Under the pieces are notes generated by a model. The model worked only from the letters and a program-made list of their open reading frames with translations, was not told where the DNA came from and searched no databases. The translations under genes and the position numbers were made by a program. Positions 17,704 through 26,812 of a stretch of 33,896 bases of DNA are shown here, piece by piece (within the stretch, counting starts at the first letter, position 1; each line of letters starts with the position of its first letter). The stretch covers positions 2,868,709 through 2,902,604 of the forward strand of contig LS998015.1 in the NCBI GenBank assembly GCA_900498245.1. The letters are read 5' to 3'. The DNA comes from Candidatus Zixiibacteriota bacterium (GTDB lineage: Bacteria > Zixibacteria > MSB-5A5 > GN15 > PGXB01).

Positions 17704-19764
17704 TTGAAAAAGTGGCCGAACAAGATGGAATTCAGAGTCGCATATATTCTTCTGGCCGCTTTAATCTTAATTCGCTTTATTCCTCTTATTTTTTCCGCCA
17801 GCCGAACGTGGGGATTCAATCAATACATATTTCTGCCCGCCTATCTGACAGTAATATACGCTTTATTCTCCGGACTCCTTTTGTTCTGGCCTTTTTCTCC
17901 TTGGCTGCTTTCATTCGGCGAGAAAATTGCGAAAGAAATTTCCGCATTTCTGTTTTCCTCACCCAACCGTATAAGAAACAGAATTTTAGTTCTGGCAGTT
18001 GCGGCCATTCTTTTCATTTCCCTTAGGATGCCGACCCATTTTCTCGGCGATGGCTATGCATTGCTATCCAATCTGGCGTCCCCTTCGGGAACTTTTGTCA
18101 AATGGACTGAAAAGGGAATCGTTTTCGTCCAGATCGGACTTATGTCGGTTCTGGGAGCCCCAGGAGAATCGACGGCGCTCTGGACATTCAGAATTATTTC
18201 GTTTCTCTCCGGTCTGGCCTCACTCTGGTTCTTTCTTATGATTGCCGATATTCTCGGCGAAACCGGCATCAAGAAATTGTTGATAGTGTCGGTTATAACA
18301 TTTTCCGGAAGCCTCCTTCTCTTTTTCGGTTATGTGGAAAATTACCCTCTTCTCTGGCCGGCATTGGCCGGTTTCACATATTTCGGAGTCAAACACATTA
18401 AGAGCGGTTCAGGACTTTCATTGGCCGCTCTTTTTCTCATTCTGGGGATCATAGTGCATCTGGAAATGGCAATTTTTATGCCGGCCTTGATTTTTATGAT
18501 CTTTGTCCGAGGCCGAGGGTACAAAATATATCGAGCCCTTCGCCCATTCTGGTGGATGACTTTTGCCGCCGTTACGGCATTGCTAATTTTTCTTTTCCAA
18601 TACAAAATCAGAACCGATCTATTTTTCGAAAATATTTTTCTGCCCATTTTTGGAGGGAAACCGATTGCGCCTTCATATTCCATTTTTTCTCCGTCTCATC
18701 TGGCCGATATGGTCAATCTATTCCTTCTCCTGTCGCCCGTTCTTCCGGTCCTGATAATTTTGGCACTTCACCGGACGGACTCGAACCGGGCCGAGAAGAA
18801 TCTTCACACCTTTCTGCTAATATCTTTTTTCGGCGCCCTCTTATTTCTTCTGGCGGTTGATCCCACATTGGGAATGGCACGCGATTGGGATCTGTTTTCT
18901 TTGAGTGCCTTCAGTTTTACATTATTTATTTCCCGCCTGATTTCCTCTGAAACGGAATCGGCACGGAGACTTATGATACCGACCATTACTCTTGCGGCCA
19001 TCGCCGCACTTGCTTTTTTGGCCGTAAATCTCGGGGCCCCTTCTTCGGCGCGATATTGCCAGTACATTATAAACCTGGATCGCAATAAGTCATTTGGAGC
19101 CCTGGTCGCACTTCATAGGTACTATTTGAAAAGCGGTGACATCTATCATGCCGATTCGGTCAACAAAATATATTACGCGGTTTTTGCCGACGAACTCAGA
19201 ATGGATCGGGCCGAGGAAGCACTGGAGAAAGGCGACTATCATGGGGCCCGGGAACTGTCTCAGCATATCACGCCGGATAAATTTTCCTCACGCTACCATA
19301 TGCTGATGAGCAATATCTTTTTTCAAGAGGGTGATCCGGATCGCGCTCTCAGGGAGATGGATCAATCCATTCAATTACAGCCATACAACGGCAAATTATA
19401 TCTGGCGCGGGCGATGATTTACAGCCGGCTGGGGCGCAATGCCAATGCCATACAGGATCTCCGGCAGGGATATCGTTATAATACTCACGATAAAGATATT
19501 TTGGAAGGCCTGGCCGCCTTGTATTTATATATTTCCAGACCGGATTCCGCGGTCTTATATGCCAAAAAACTCGCAGTCGCCGACTCCTCCGGCTCGGATG
19601 GCTATTATTATCTTTCAAAAGCATTTGCTACATTGGGCAACATTGCAGAGGCAAAGAAATATCTAACTGATTTCAGTAATCGTGCCACAATTGCCGAAAT
19701 TGAGCAGACCCGACGGATGGAATTGGAAAAGTTAATATCCAACCTGGAAGCGACAGGCCGATAA
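17704..19764 (+). CDS. Array copy 5: GT-C-like multi-pass membrane protein with C-terminal TPRs
   Basis: The 686-residue frame opens with TTG (17704), which has GGGG 6 nt upstream; ATG at 17725 would remove 7 residues and cannot be excluded. Motifs: THFLGDGY (His112, Asp116), FFGYVENYP (Glu212), IVHLEMA, FFENIFLPIFGGK, and MARDWDLFS (Asp394, Asp396). After NLGAPSSARY the linker ends DKFSSRYH, and the TPRs include ALREMDQSIQLQPYNGKLYL and NAIQDLRQGYRYNTHDKDI. Unlike copies 1-4 it is preceded by its own consensus -10 box and a palindrome, so it may be regulated separately. A strong bidirectional terminator follows the stop and separates it from groEL. Confidence 0.85.
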   Translation: MKKWPNKMEFRVAYILLAALILIRFIPLIFSASRTWGFNQYIFLPAYLTVIYALFSGLLLFWPFSPWLLSFGEKIAKEISAFLFSSPNRIRNRILVLAVAAILFISLRMPTHFLGDGYALLSNLASPSGTFVKWTEKGIVFVQIGLMSVLGAPGESTALWTFRIISFLSGLASLWFFLMIADILGETGIKKLLIVSVITFSGSLLLFFGYVENYPLLWPALAGFTYFGVKHIKSGSGLSLAALFLILGIIVHLEMAIFMPALIFMIFVRGRGYKIYRALRPFWWMTFAAVTALLIFLFQYKIRTDLFFENIFLPIFGGKPIAPSYSIFSPSHLADMVNLFLLLSPVLPVLIILALHRTDSNRAEKNLHTFLLISFFGALLFLLAVDPTLGMARDWDLFSLSAFSFTLFISRLISSETESARRLMIPTITLAAIAALAFLAVNLGAPSSARYCQYIINLDRNKSFGALVALHRYYLKSGDIYHADSVNKIYYAVFADELRMDRAEEALEKGDYHGARELSQHITPDKFSSRYHMLMSNIFFQEGDPDRALREMDQSIQLQPYNGKLYLARAMIYSRLGRNANAIQDLRQGYRYNTHDKDILEGLAALYLYISRPDSAVLYAKKLAVADSSGSDGYYYLSKAFATLGNIAEAKKYLTDFSNRATIAEIEQTRRMELEKLISNLEATGR

Positions 19765-19772
19765 TTGTAATA

Positions 19773-19806
19773 AAAAACCTCTGCCGATTCCGGCAGAGGT
19801 TTTATA
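19773..19806. terminator. Bidirectional intrinsic terminator between array copy 5 and groEL
   Basis: A 12-bp perfect stem (AAACCTCTGCCG 19775-19786 with CGGCAGAGGTTT 19791-19802) closes an ATTC loop. An A tract on the left and T-rich sequence on the right allow termination of both converging transcripts. Confidence 0.85.
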
Positions 19807-19824
19807 AAAAATGTACCGGCCAAA

Positions 19825-21471
<1,647 letters not shown>

Positions 21472-21762
21472 TTACTTGCTGATAATTGCGAGAATATCCG
21501 CTTCCCGCATAATAAGAAAATCATTACCGTCAATGGAAACCTCACTGCCGGAATATTTGCCATAAAGAATCCGGTCGCCCTTTTTGACTTCCATCGGAAT
21601 CTTCTTTCCATCCTCGGTCACTTTGCCGGGACCAACTTCCACAATTTCACCTTCCTGCGGTTTCTCTTTGGCGGTGTCGGGAATAATGATACCCCCTTTT
21701 TTCACCTCGGCCATCTCGATCGGCTTGACCAGGACCCGGTCGGCCAACGGCTTCACTACCAT
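21472..21762 (-). CDS. groES: Co-chaperonin GroES (Cpn10)
   Basis: The product starting [16 protein letters not shown] is 96 residues, normal for GroES, and contains the mobile loop ([21 protein letters not shown]) and the beta-barrel core ending [17 protein letters not shown] longer frame begins at 21783, but AGGAGG (21770-21775) lies 7 nt before the ATG at 21760-21762, which fixes the shorter start. GroES caps the GroEL ring. It is the first gene of the groES-groEL operon and is followed by groEL after 15 nt. Confidence 0.97.
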   Translation of the reverse strand: MVVKPLADRVLVKPIEMAEVKKGGIIIPDTAKEKPQEGEIVEVGPGKVTEDGKKIPMEVKKGDRILYGKYSGSEVSIDGNDFLIMREADILAIISK

Positions 21763-21820
21763 ATCTAATCCTCCTGACATCATTAAGTTAAAAATTTAAG
21801 AGTAATTTCATTTTCTCCTG

Positions 21821-21847
21821 TTAGCACTCAATATCGAGGAGTGCTAA
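21821..21847. promoter_or_regulatory. CIRCE operator (HrcA-binding site)
   Basis: The arms TTAGCACTC (21821-21829) and GAGTGCTAA (21839-21847) are a perfect inverted repeat with the canonical 9-nt spacer. It lies just downstream of the predicted groES promoter, where HrcA binding would block transcription until heat or folding stress. hrcA is not in the window. Confidence 0.95.
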
Positions 21848-21857
21848 CAGGGCGTTC

Positions 21858-21885
21858 AATATATCCTTTTACGAACTATTGTCAA
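21858..21885 (-). promoter_or_regulatory. Promoter of groES-groEL
   Basis: On the minus strand a consensus TTGACA (21880-21885) and TATATT (21858-21863) are 16 bases apart. The expected start lies near 21851, directly before the CIRCE element. Confidence 0.75.
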
Positions 21886-21935
21886 GAAGTTTCAGAAAAA
21901 AAATATTGCAGGCTAAGATATTGCTTAACAATATC

Positions 21936-22706
21936 TTACATATCGAGAAATTGATATTGGGCGACGATTCTGATCCCCTCCAGAGTCAGATTGGGGAGGG
22001 TCATTTCAATGAATCGCGATTCCCCCGCGAATTTGGCTGCCAGTCCGCCCGTGGCGATTATCCTGGGATGGACAGTCCATTCTTCTACGATAACTGAGAT
22101 GATATGATCCACCATCCCGACGATACCGTAAAAAAGGCCGGATCGAAGACACTCGATGCTGCTGCGGCCGATCGCCCTCTCCGGCCGAATAATATCGACC
22201 TCGAAAAGCTGCGCCGCCTTTTCACTAAGTGAAGCACCAGCCGTCACCGGCCCCGGCGCAATAGCGCCTCCGAGATAAATACCATTATCTGTCACGGCGT
22301 CAAATTTTATCGCCGTTCCGTAGTCGACAATCAGAATCGGCCCGCCAAATTTGCTGTAACCGGCCACGGCATTCGCCAGGCGATCCACCCCCAGAGTATT
22401 GGGAGTATGGTACCCCATTGTCAGCGGCGATTTCATTTCGGTGCTGAGAGTCAGCCTTTTGATCTGAAGATTATCTGCGGCGGCTTCATACAATGGTGTC
22501 ATGAACGGCACAACCGAGGCAATGGCCATTAAGTTCAAATCCGCCGTCGCGATATTTGCATCGCGGATGACATTTATAACGTTTTGAATGGTGTCCTCGG
22601 AGGAACGAATTCCCGAGGATTGAACATGCCTCGTCTGCACGAGTCGTTCTCCGTCAAAAAGCCCCATACAGGTATTTGAATTCCCGATATCGATTGCCAC
22701 CATCAT
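21936..22706 (-). CDS. coaX: Type III pantothenate kinase
   Basis: The 256-residue product catalyses ATP-dependent phosphorylation of pantothenate, the first step of CoA synthesis. It shows the CoaX hallmarks of the ASKHA fold: MVAIDIGNSNTCMGLF at the N-terminus, GVDRLANAVAGY, IVDYGTAIKFDAV (the second phosphate-binding motif), GGAIAPGPVTAGASL and a C-terminal TGGLA. A longer frame opens with TTG at 22760, but the family begins immediately before the AIDIGN motif, so ATG at 22706 (or 22703) is preferred even though its ribosome binding site is weak. The gene lies upstream of groES on the same strand, with the groES promoter between them. No birA is adjacent, in contrast to many genomes. Confidence 0.93.
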   Translation of the reverse strand: MMVAIDIGNSNTCMGLFDGERLVQTRHVQSSGIRSSEDTIQNVINVIRDANIATADLNLMAIASVVPFMTPLYEAAADNLQIKRLTLSTEMKSPLTMGYHTPNTLGVDRLANAVAGYSKFGGPILIVDYGTAIKFDAVTDNGIYLGGAIAPGPVTAGASLSEKAAQLFEVDIIRPERAIGRSSIECLRSGLFYGIVGMVDHIISVIVEEWTVHPRIIATGGLAAKFAGESRFIEMTLPNLTLEGIRIVAQYQFLDM

Positions 22707-22840
22707 ATTTTTAATATAGTCCCCGGCATAGAGGGAAGTCAAGCCATTATGGTTGTGCAAATTTTGATCAAGCCGCTTCAGCTCCAGGAAGCAGAGTCCG
22801 ATAAAATACGTACCGCATTATTTTATCAAGGGAGAACCAA

Positions 22841-23395
22841 ATGAATCGAGTCCCTCTATTTTTTATTTTAGCCCTGCTTTTTTATACCATCGGCGGCTGC
22901 GGCGGCGGTGTGGTTGTCGTCAATAAGGAAACTCCTGCCGAGAACCGTAAAACCGATATCCGGCGTTCAGAAAGCAATATCACGGCCGCAACCGAACATC
23001 TCAAGCAGGCCAAAATGTTTTATGCCCGCGACAAATACAAACAGGCTCTGCAACATTGCGAAAAAGCCATCGAGTTTGATAATCGCAACTGGGAAGCGTA
23101 TTATTACCTTGGTCTCTGCATGCAGAAACGCCACGAATATGCCTCCGCGGCCAATGCTCTCAAGCAGGGTCTGCAATATACTCCCGACAATCGCCTCGTC
23201 AGATCTGAAATACATGCCGCTATCGGATATTGCTGGGAGAACCTGGGGAGATTCGAGGATGCCCGTAAAGAGTACAGTGTGTCCCTGACATTTAACCCCG
23301 GCAATCAGAATGCCCAGGATGGGCAGAATCGCGTCAAAGTCGAAAAAACTCTGAAAAATTGGGGCAAAGACAAAAAATCCGACCGCGATGGATAA
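22841..23395 (+). CDS. TPR-containing lipoprotein
   Basis: The 184-residue protein has a type II signal peptide: a hydrophobic stretch at 5-17 and a lipobox TIGGC with Cys20 as the lipidation site. A Gly/Val-rich segment follows, then about three TPR units from 47 to 160 (AKMFYARDKYKQALQHCEKAI, AYYYLGLCMQKRHEYASAANAL, IGYCWENLGRFEDARKEYSVSL). TPRs scaffold protein contacts, so a role in envelope complex assembly is plausible; the partner is unknown. AAGGGAG (22828-22834) lies 6 nt before the ATG. The gene is divergent from coaX and closed by its own terminator, so it is probably monocistronic. Confidence 0.85.
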   Translation: MNRVPLFFILALLFYTIGGCGGGVVVVNKETPAENRKTDIRRSESNITAATEHLKQAKMFYARDKYKQALQHCEKAIEFDNRNWEAYYYLGLCMQKRHEYASAANALKQGLQYTPDNRLVRSEIHAAIGYCWENLGRFEDARKEYSVSLTFNPGNQNAQDGQNRVKVEKTLKNWGKDKKSDRDG

Positions 23396-23416
23396 ACAAT
23401 TTCGTTAAATAGCCCG

Positions 23417-23448
23417 AAGCCGGCCAATCAAATTGGCCGGCTTTTTTT
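23417..23448 (+). terminator. Intrinsic terminator after the TPR lipoprotein gene
   Basis: AAGCCGGCCAAT (23417-23428) pairs over 12 bp with ATTGGCCGGCTT (23432-23443) around a 3-nt loop, followed by a T tract. It insulates the DUF116 gene from the lipoprotein transcript. Confidence 0.85.
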
Positions 23449-23493
23449 GTCGTGGCTGGTACTATTGCCACAAAAATGGCTTATATTATTCGC

Positions 23494-24186
23494 ATGAAAG
23501 ACAAACCGATTCTGACTTTCCACCTCGAGCCTGATTTTTACGACCGTCTCGAAAGATTCACTCAAGGGGTGCTGCAAAAAGGATTCGAAATTTTCAAGCC
23601 GGATTTTCAAAAAATCGACGCCTTTTACGCAACTGCCGTGGCGGATAAATCCGCCCGCGATGATCATGCTTTTCGTCGTACGGCCAAACCGTTTTATTTG
23701 ATTGAGGCCCTTTATTATAAAATCTACGATGAATTTAATCGTGAGGCCTTCAACAGAGCCAAAGAAACGGTCATAATCGTCCCCCAGTGTCTCGCGTTGA
23801 TGCAGGAAAAGTGCCAGAGGAAACGCGGCAAGTACGGCAAAATCTGCAACCGTTGCGTCCCCAATTGCCAGATTAACAAGATTTCGGAAATCGCGTCATT
23901 ATTCGGAGTCGACACCTATTTTTCCAAACGGGGTCTTGAAAAGCAACTGGGACGAATCAAGCGGGCCAAGCCATCTCTTTCGGTCATAGGCATATCCTGC
24001 GTCCTCACCCTGGCCTCCGGCATGAGAACCGCAGCCGAACTGGGTATCCCGGCCCGGGGGGTTTTTCTCAATTTTACCGGCTGTGACCATTGGACCGACA
24101 AACCGTTCGCGACGGAGACTTCATTGGCCCGGTTAAAAGAAATCCTGGAGGAAAAATATGGATTATCTCATCCGTCCTCTTCATGA
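23494..24186 (+). CDS. DUF116 family protein with conserved cysteine cluster
   Basis: From ATG 23494 the protein is 230 residues. It has the DUF116 (Pfam PF01976) cysteine pattern, encoded at about 23788-23868: VPQC, then KCQ, then CNRC and NCQI, five Cys in under 30 residues, plus GISCVLTLASG and FTGCDHW further on. Such spacing suggests an Fe-S cluster or zinc site. The biochemical role of the family is unknown to me; in some Firmicutes DUF116 genes lie in the fmt-rsmB region. Upstream in-frame starts exist (GTG 23452 in the terminator edge, ATG 23476), and none has a clear ribosome binding site; a TATATT at 23482-23487 would place transcription start close to ATG 23494. The 3' end overlaps the GNAT gene by 29 nt, so the pair is probably coupled. 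Confidence 0.8.
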   Translation: MKDKPILTFHLEPDFYDRLERFTQGVLQKGFEIFKPDFQKIDAFYATAVADKSARDDHAFRRTAKPFYLIEALYYKIYDEFNREAFNRAKETVIIVPQCLALMQEKCQRKRGKYGKICNRCVPNCQINKISEIASLFGVDTYFSKRGLEKQLGRIKRAKPSLSVIGISCVLTLASGMRTAAELGIPARGVFLNFTGCDHWTDKPFATETSLARLKEILEEKYGLSHPSSS

Positions 24187-24592
24187 AAGTGACTACGATG
24201 ATCTGATCGCCCTGTGGAATCGCTCCGGGCTTTCCCATCGTCCGCAAGGCCGCGACTCCCGCGAAAAAATGGCCCGGGAATTCGGCCGGGAGGAAACGGC
24301 CTTTATTGGGATGTTTGATGGTGACAAAATGATTGGAGTGGTTTTGGCGACCTCGGACGGCCGGCGAGGAATGATAAATCGCCTGGCCATAGACCCGGAT
24401 TATCGCGGGAAAGGTCTGGCGGGCCAGTTGATCCGCGAAGGAGAGGATTTTCTGCATAGACTGGGGATCAAGGTGATTGCGGCTTTAATCGAAGACGAAA
24501 ACCTTCCTTCCATTTCGGCCTTTCAGAAGGCGGGATATAAATTGCACGACGATATCCTGTATTTCTCCAAACGGACTTCTCCCGAGGATTAG
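24158..24592 (+). CDS. GNAT family N-acetyltransferase
   Basis: The 144-residue product is a single GNAT domain. The acetyl-CoA-binding motif A is RLAIDPDYRGKGLAGQLI (RGKGLA loop), preceded by the beta-strand GMFDGDKMIGVVLATSDG and followed by the motif B region AALIEDENLPSISAFQKAGY. It transfers an acetyl group from acetyl-CoA to an amine; the acceptor cannot be read from sequence. GGAGG lies about 8 nt before the ATG, within the end of the DUF116 frame, so translation initiation is independent of the overlap but likely coupled to it. Small single-domain GNATs often modify antibiotics, peptides or protein N-termini, and none of these is favoured here. Confidence 0.9.
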   Translation: MDYLIRPLHESDYDDLIALWNRSGLSHRPQGRDSREKMAREFGREETAFIGMFDGDKMIGVVLATSDGRRGMINRLAIDPDYRGKGLAGQLIREGEDFLHRLGIKVIAALIEDENLPSISAFQKAGYKLHDDILYFSKRTSPED

Positions 24593-24725
24593 AGCCGCTT
24601 CAGCAATTCGCGCGGAATCTTTTGCCGCCAATTTCCGTTTCCCCGAAATGATTGGAGACTTTTGGATCAATACAGAGGTATAATGCTATCATTAAATCTT
24701 TTTGATCAAAATGGAGGCGTCTTTT

Positions 24726-25574
24726 ATGAAAATAGGATTTATCGGTTTGGGGAACCTTGGCAGGGCTATGGCGCAACACCTTATTTCCGAGGGCCTGAAA
24801 CTTACCGTATGGAACCGAACCATTGAAAAAACCGCAGGACTGCACGCGGAGATCGCCGATTCCCCGGCGGCCTTGATATCAAAGGTCGATATGGTTATTC
24901 TCAATCTAAGCGAGAGTACGGCTGTCAGGGAGGTTCTGACCGGCGAGCGGGGACTTTTGCAGGGTGAAGTCAAAGGCAAAATCATCCTCGATACCACCAC
25001 CAATCACTTTAATGATGTCATTGAGTTTCGCGATTTGGCGGCCAGAATAGGGCTTTCCTATTTGGAAGCCCCGGTAATGGGTAGTGTTGTGCCGGCATCG
25101 CAGGGGAATTTGACCATACTCGTCAGCGGGGACGAAGGTGTATATCGGACCTCCCTGCCCGTTCTCCAGATGATCGGGAAGACAATTCATTTCCTAAAAA
25201 CGCCGGGGCTGGCAACCAAAATGAAATTGATTAACAATCTTTGTCTCGGCTCCTTTATGGCGACCATCGCCGAAGCGGTCGCTTTTGGCGAAGCCGCCGG
25301 AATGGAAAAAGAAAAAATTCTCGAGATTCTATCCGGCGGGGCGGGAAATTCCACAGTTTTGAACGGGAAACGGGACAAACTTCTGCACGAGGATTTCACC
25401 CCTCATTTTTCATCGGCCATGATTTACAAGGACCTTCATTATCTTCAGGATTTGGCCCGAGTCATGAATCGCCCGCTCTGGACGGCCGGCATTCCCAAGG
25501 AACTTTTCGGACTGGCGATTGCGCGGGGTGAAAGAGATTCTGATTTCTCCGCTGTCTACAGGATTTTGAAATAG
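24726..25574 (+). CDS. NAD(P)-dependent beta-hydroxyacid dehydrogenase family reductase
   Basis: The 282-residue protein belongs to the 3-hydroxyisobutyrate dehydrogenase/glyoxylate reductase family. It starts MKIGFIGLGNLGRAMAQHL, a Rossmann GxGxxG loop (7-12). The substrate motif is LEAPVMGSVVPASQGNLTI, and the catalytic Lys is Lys167 in KMKLINN, spaced as usual. The C-terminal all-helical domain is complete. The motif has Met where many members have Ser (APVSGS), which may alter substrate choice; candidates are glyoxylate, succinic semialdehyde and 3-hydroxyisobutyrate. A longer frame starts at 24702, but GGAGG (24713-24717) lies 8 nt before ATG 24726 and decides the start. A lone TATAAT at 24679-24684 without a proper -35 box may be its promoter. 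Confidence 0.9.
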   Translation: MKIGFIGLGNLGRAMAQHLISEGLKLTVWNRTIEKTAGLHAEIADSPAALISKVDMVILNLSESTAVREVLTGERGLLQGEVKGKIILDTTTNHFNDVIEFRDLAARIGLSYLEAPVMGSVVPASQGNLTILVSGDEGVYRTSLPVLQMIGKTIHFLKTPGLATKMKLINNLCLGSFMATIAEAVAFGEAAGMEKEKILEILSGGAGNSTVLNGKRDKLLHEDFTPHFSSAMIYKDLHYLQDLARVMNRPLWTAGIPKELFGLAIARGERDSDFSAVYRILK

Positions 25575-25590
25575 TTTCCGGCAAAATAAA

Positions 25591-25620
25591 GGGCGGCACA
25601 AAAGGGCCGCCCTGGCTTTA
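25591..25620. terminator. Hairpin terminator between the reductase and TlpA-like genes
   Basis: GGGCGGC (25591-25597) pairs with GCCGCCC (25606-25612). On the minus strand it is followed by TTTATTTT, a fair U tract for the TlpA transcript. On the plus strand the following sequence is only loosely T-rich, so it is weaker in that direction. Confidence 0.65.
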
Positions 25621-25635
25621 ATATTTAATTCCAGG

Positions 25636-26166
25636 TCACAAAATTTTATCCATCTGTGCCTTAAATTGATCATAACTGCTCATCCCGATCAGCCTGCCCC
25701 GCTCGACTCCGTTCCTGTCATAAAAAATAGTGGTCGGCACACCGCTGATCTGAAAGGAAATAAGAGCATCCTGATTGGCCAGAAGCATCGTCCAATCCAT
25801 ACCATTATCGGCGGCAAATTTGCGCACCGATTCCGGGGTATCCCTGGTGGCCAACCCGACGAAGATTACCCCCTTGGGGCCGTAATCGGCATAAATTTTC
25901 TTTAAGTCGGGTAGTTCAGCCCGGCATGGCGGGCACCACGTTCCCCAAAAATTCAATACCAGCGGGGACTTCCCCTTATACTCGCTCAAAGTATGAATAT
26001 TACCGTCCAGATCGGGAGTCGCGAAAGTCGGGCTGGATGTCTCCGAAGCCGCCTGCGTACTGACTGTGCCGGTATTGTCGGGCACGGTCTTGTTTTCTGT
26101 CTTCGAACATGATAAAAGCAAAGCCACAAAGATGCCCAACAGGGCCACTAATAAAAACCGCTTCAT
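25636..26166 (-). CDS. TlpA/ResA-like thioredoxin-fold lipoprotein
   Basis: The 176-residue protein has a lipoprotein signal peptide with Cys20 (LLLSC), a Ser/Thr-rich linker to about 45, and a TlpA-type AhpC/TSA-like thioredoxin domain. The redox motif is WCPPC (Cys78, Cys81), followed by a cis-Pro loop GVPTT near 143. WCPPC members usually act as reductants of disulfides outside the cytoplasm, for example in cytochrome c maturation, but no cytochrome genes are nearby. It is 11 nt downstream of another exported thioredoxin-like gene, with AAAGGA before its ATG, so the two form an operon. Confidence 0.92.
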   Translation of the reverse strand: MKRFLLVALLGIFVALLLSCSKTENKTVPDNTGTVSTQAASETSSPTFATPDLDGNIHTLSEYKGKSPLVLNFWGTWCPPCRAELPDLKKIYADYGPKGVIFVGLATRDTPESVRKFAADNGMDWTMLLANQDALISFQISGVPTTIFYDRNGVERGRLIGMSSYDQFKAQMDKIL

Positions 26167-26177
26167 CGATTTATCCT

Positions 26178-26747
26178 TTAATTTTGAGATTTGCTATTGC
26201 GTCCGCCTTTGGACATATAATCCTGGAACGACATTTTTTCGTACAAATCGTCCTTGACAAAATAAAGCAGATCAAGGAATTGATCCGAAGGACGGTACCC
26301 CGGAGCCGGACCGATCCGTTCACTCGTCGATTTCAAAAACCAGAAAGTCGGATAACCGGTCACGCGGTATTCCGATTTCGCCAGATTCGATTCGGTAATT
26401 TTATATCCTTCGATATCGAGTTCATTCGGCGAATCACCGTCGACTTTGATAGGAACGAAATGACTATTGATGAAATTTATTACTTCGGGATTGGCGAACG
26501 TCTCCCTGTCCATCTTTTTACAGTAGGTGCACCACTTGGCCGTAAAATCGACCAAAATATGCTTGCCTGACTGCTTGGCCAATTTCAATCCCGTATCATA
26601 CTGGTACCAGGTAATCGTCGTGGTATCAATCGCCGGTTTAGGATCGGTTTTCGGCTTTTTATCTTTGCCGTCGCCGGCCAGAGTGATGCCGCCGATCAAA
26701 AGTATGATAATAAGAAATCTGGCAATTCTGGTCATACCATCCGTCAT
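26178..26747 (-). CDS. Exported thioredoxin-like protein (Thioredoxin_7/DUF255-like)
   Basis: The 189-residue product has an N-terminal signal peptide or anchor (hydrophobic 9-24) and a charged linker. The thioredoxin domain starts near 45 with a helix ahead of VDFTAKWCTYCKKM (Cys73, Cys76), followed by NPEVINFINSHFVPIKVDGD and the cis-Pro loop VTGYPTFWFL. This is the pattern of the DsbD-C-terminal/SoxW/Thioredoxin_7 group, which often receives electrons from a membrane transporter or acts as a disulfide reductase. GGAAAGG precedes the ATG. It lies 65 nt downstream of dnaE and 11 nt upstream of the TlpA-like gene, so the two may work as a redox pair in the envelope; that pairing is inferred from adjacency. 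Confidence 0.88.
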   Translation of the reverse strand: MTDGMTRIARFLIIILLIGGITLAGDGKDKKPKTDPKPAIDTTTITWYQYDTGLKLAKQSGKHILVDFTAKWCTYCKKMDRETFANPEVINFINSHFVPIKVDGDSPNELDIEGYKITESNLAKSEYRVTGYPTFWFLKSTSERIGPAPGYRPSDQFLDLLYFVKDDLYEKMSFQDYMSKGGRNSKSQN

Positions 26748-26812
26748 AAATTCTACCTTTCCAAGACATAATTCACTATTTTAACATATTCGCCCGGAAA
26801 ATGTTTCGTTAA

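Noticed and set aside
21472-21783. Longer GroES start at 21783
   Set aside because: It would place AGGAGG inside the coding region and add seven residues that GroES proteins lack.
24679-24684. TATAAT as a full promoter for the reductase gene
   Set aside because: No acceptable -35 box at 16-18 bases and no extended -10 TG; kept only as a remark in the gene entry.
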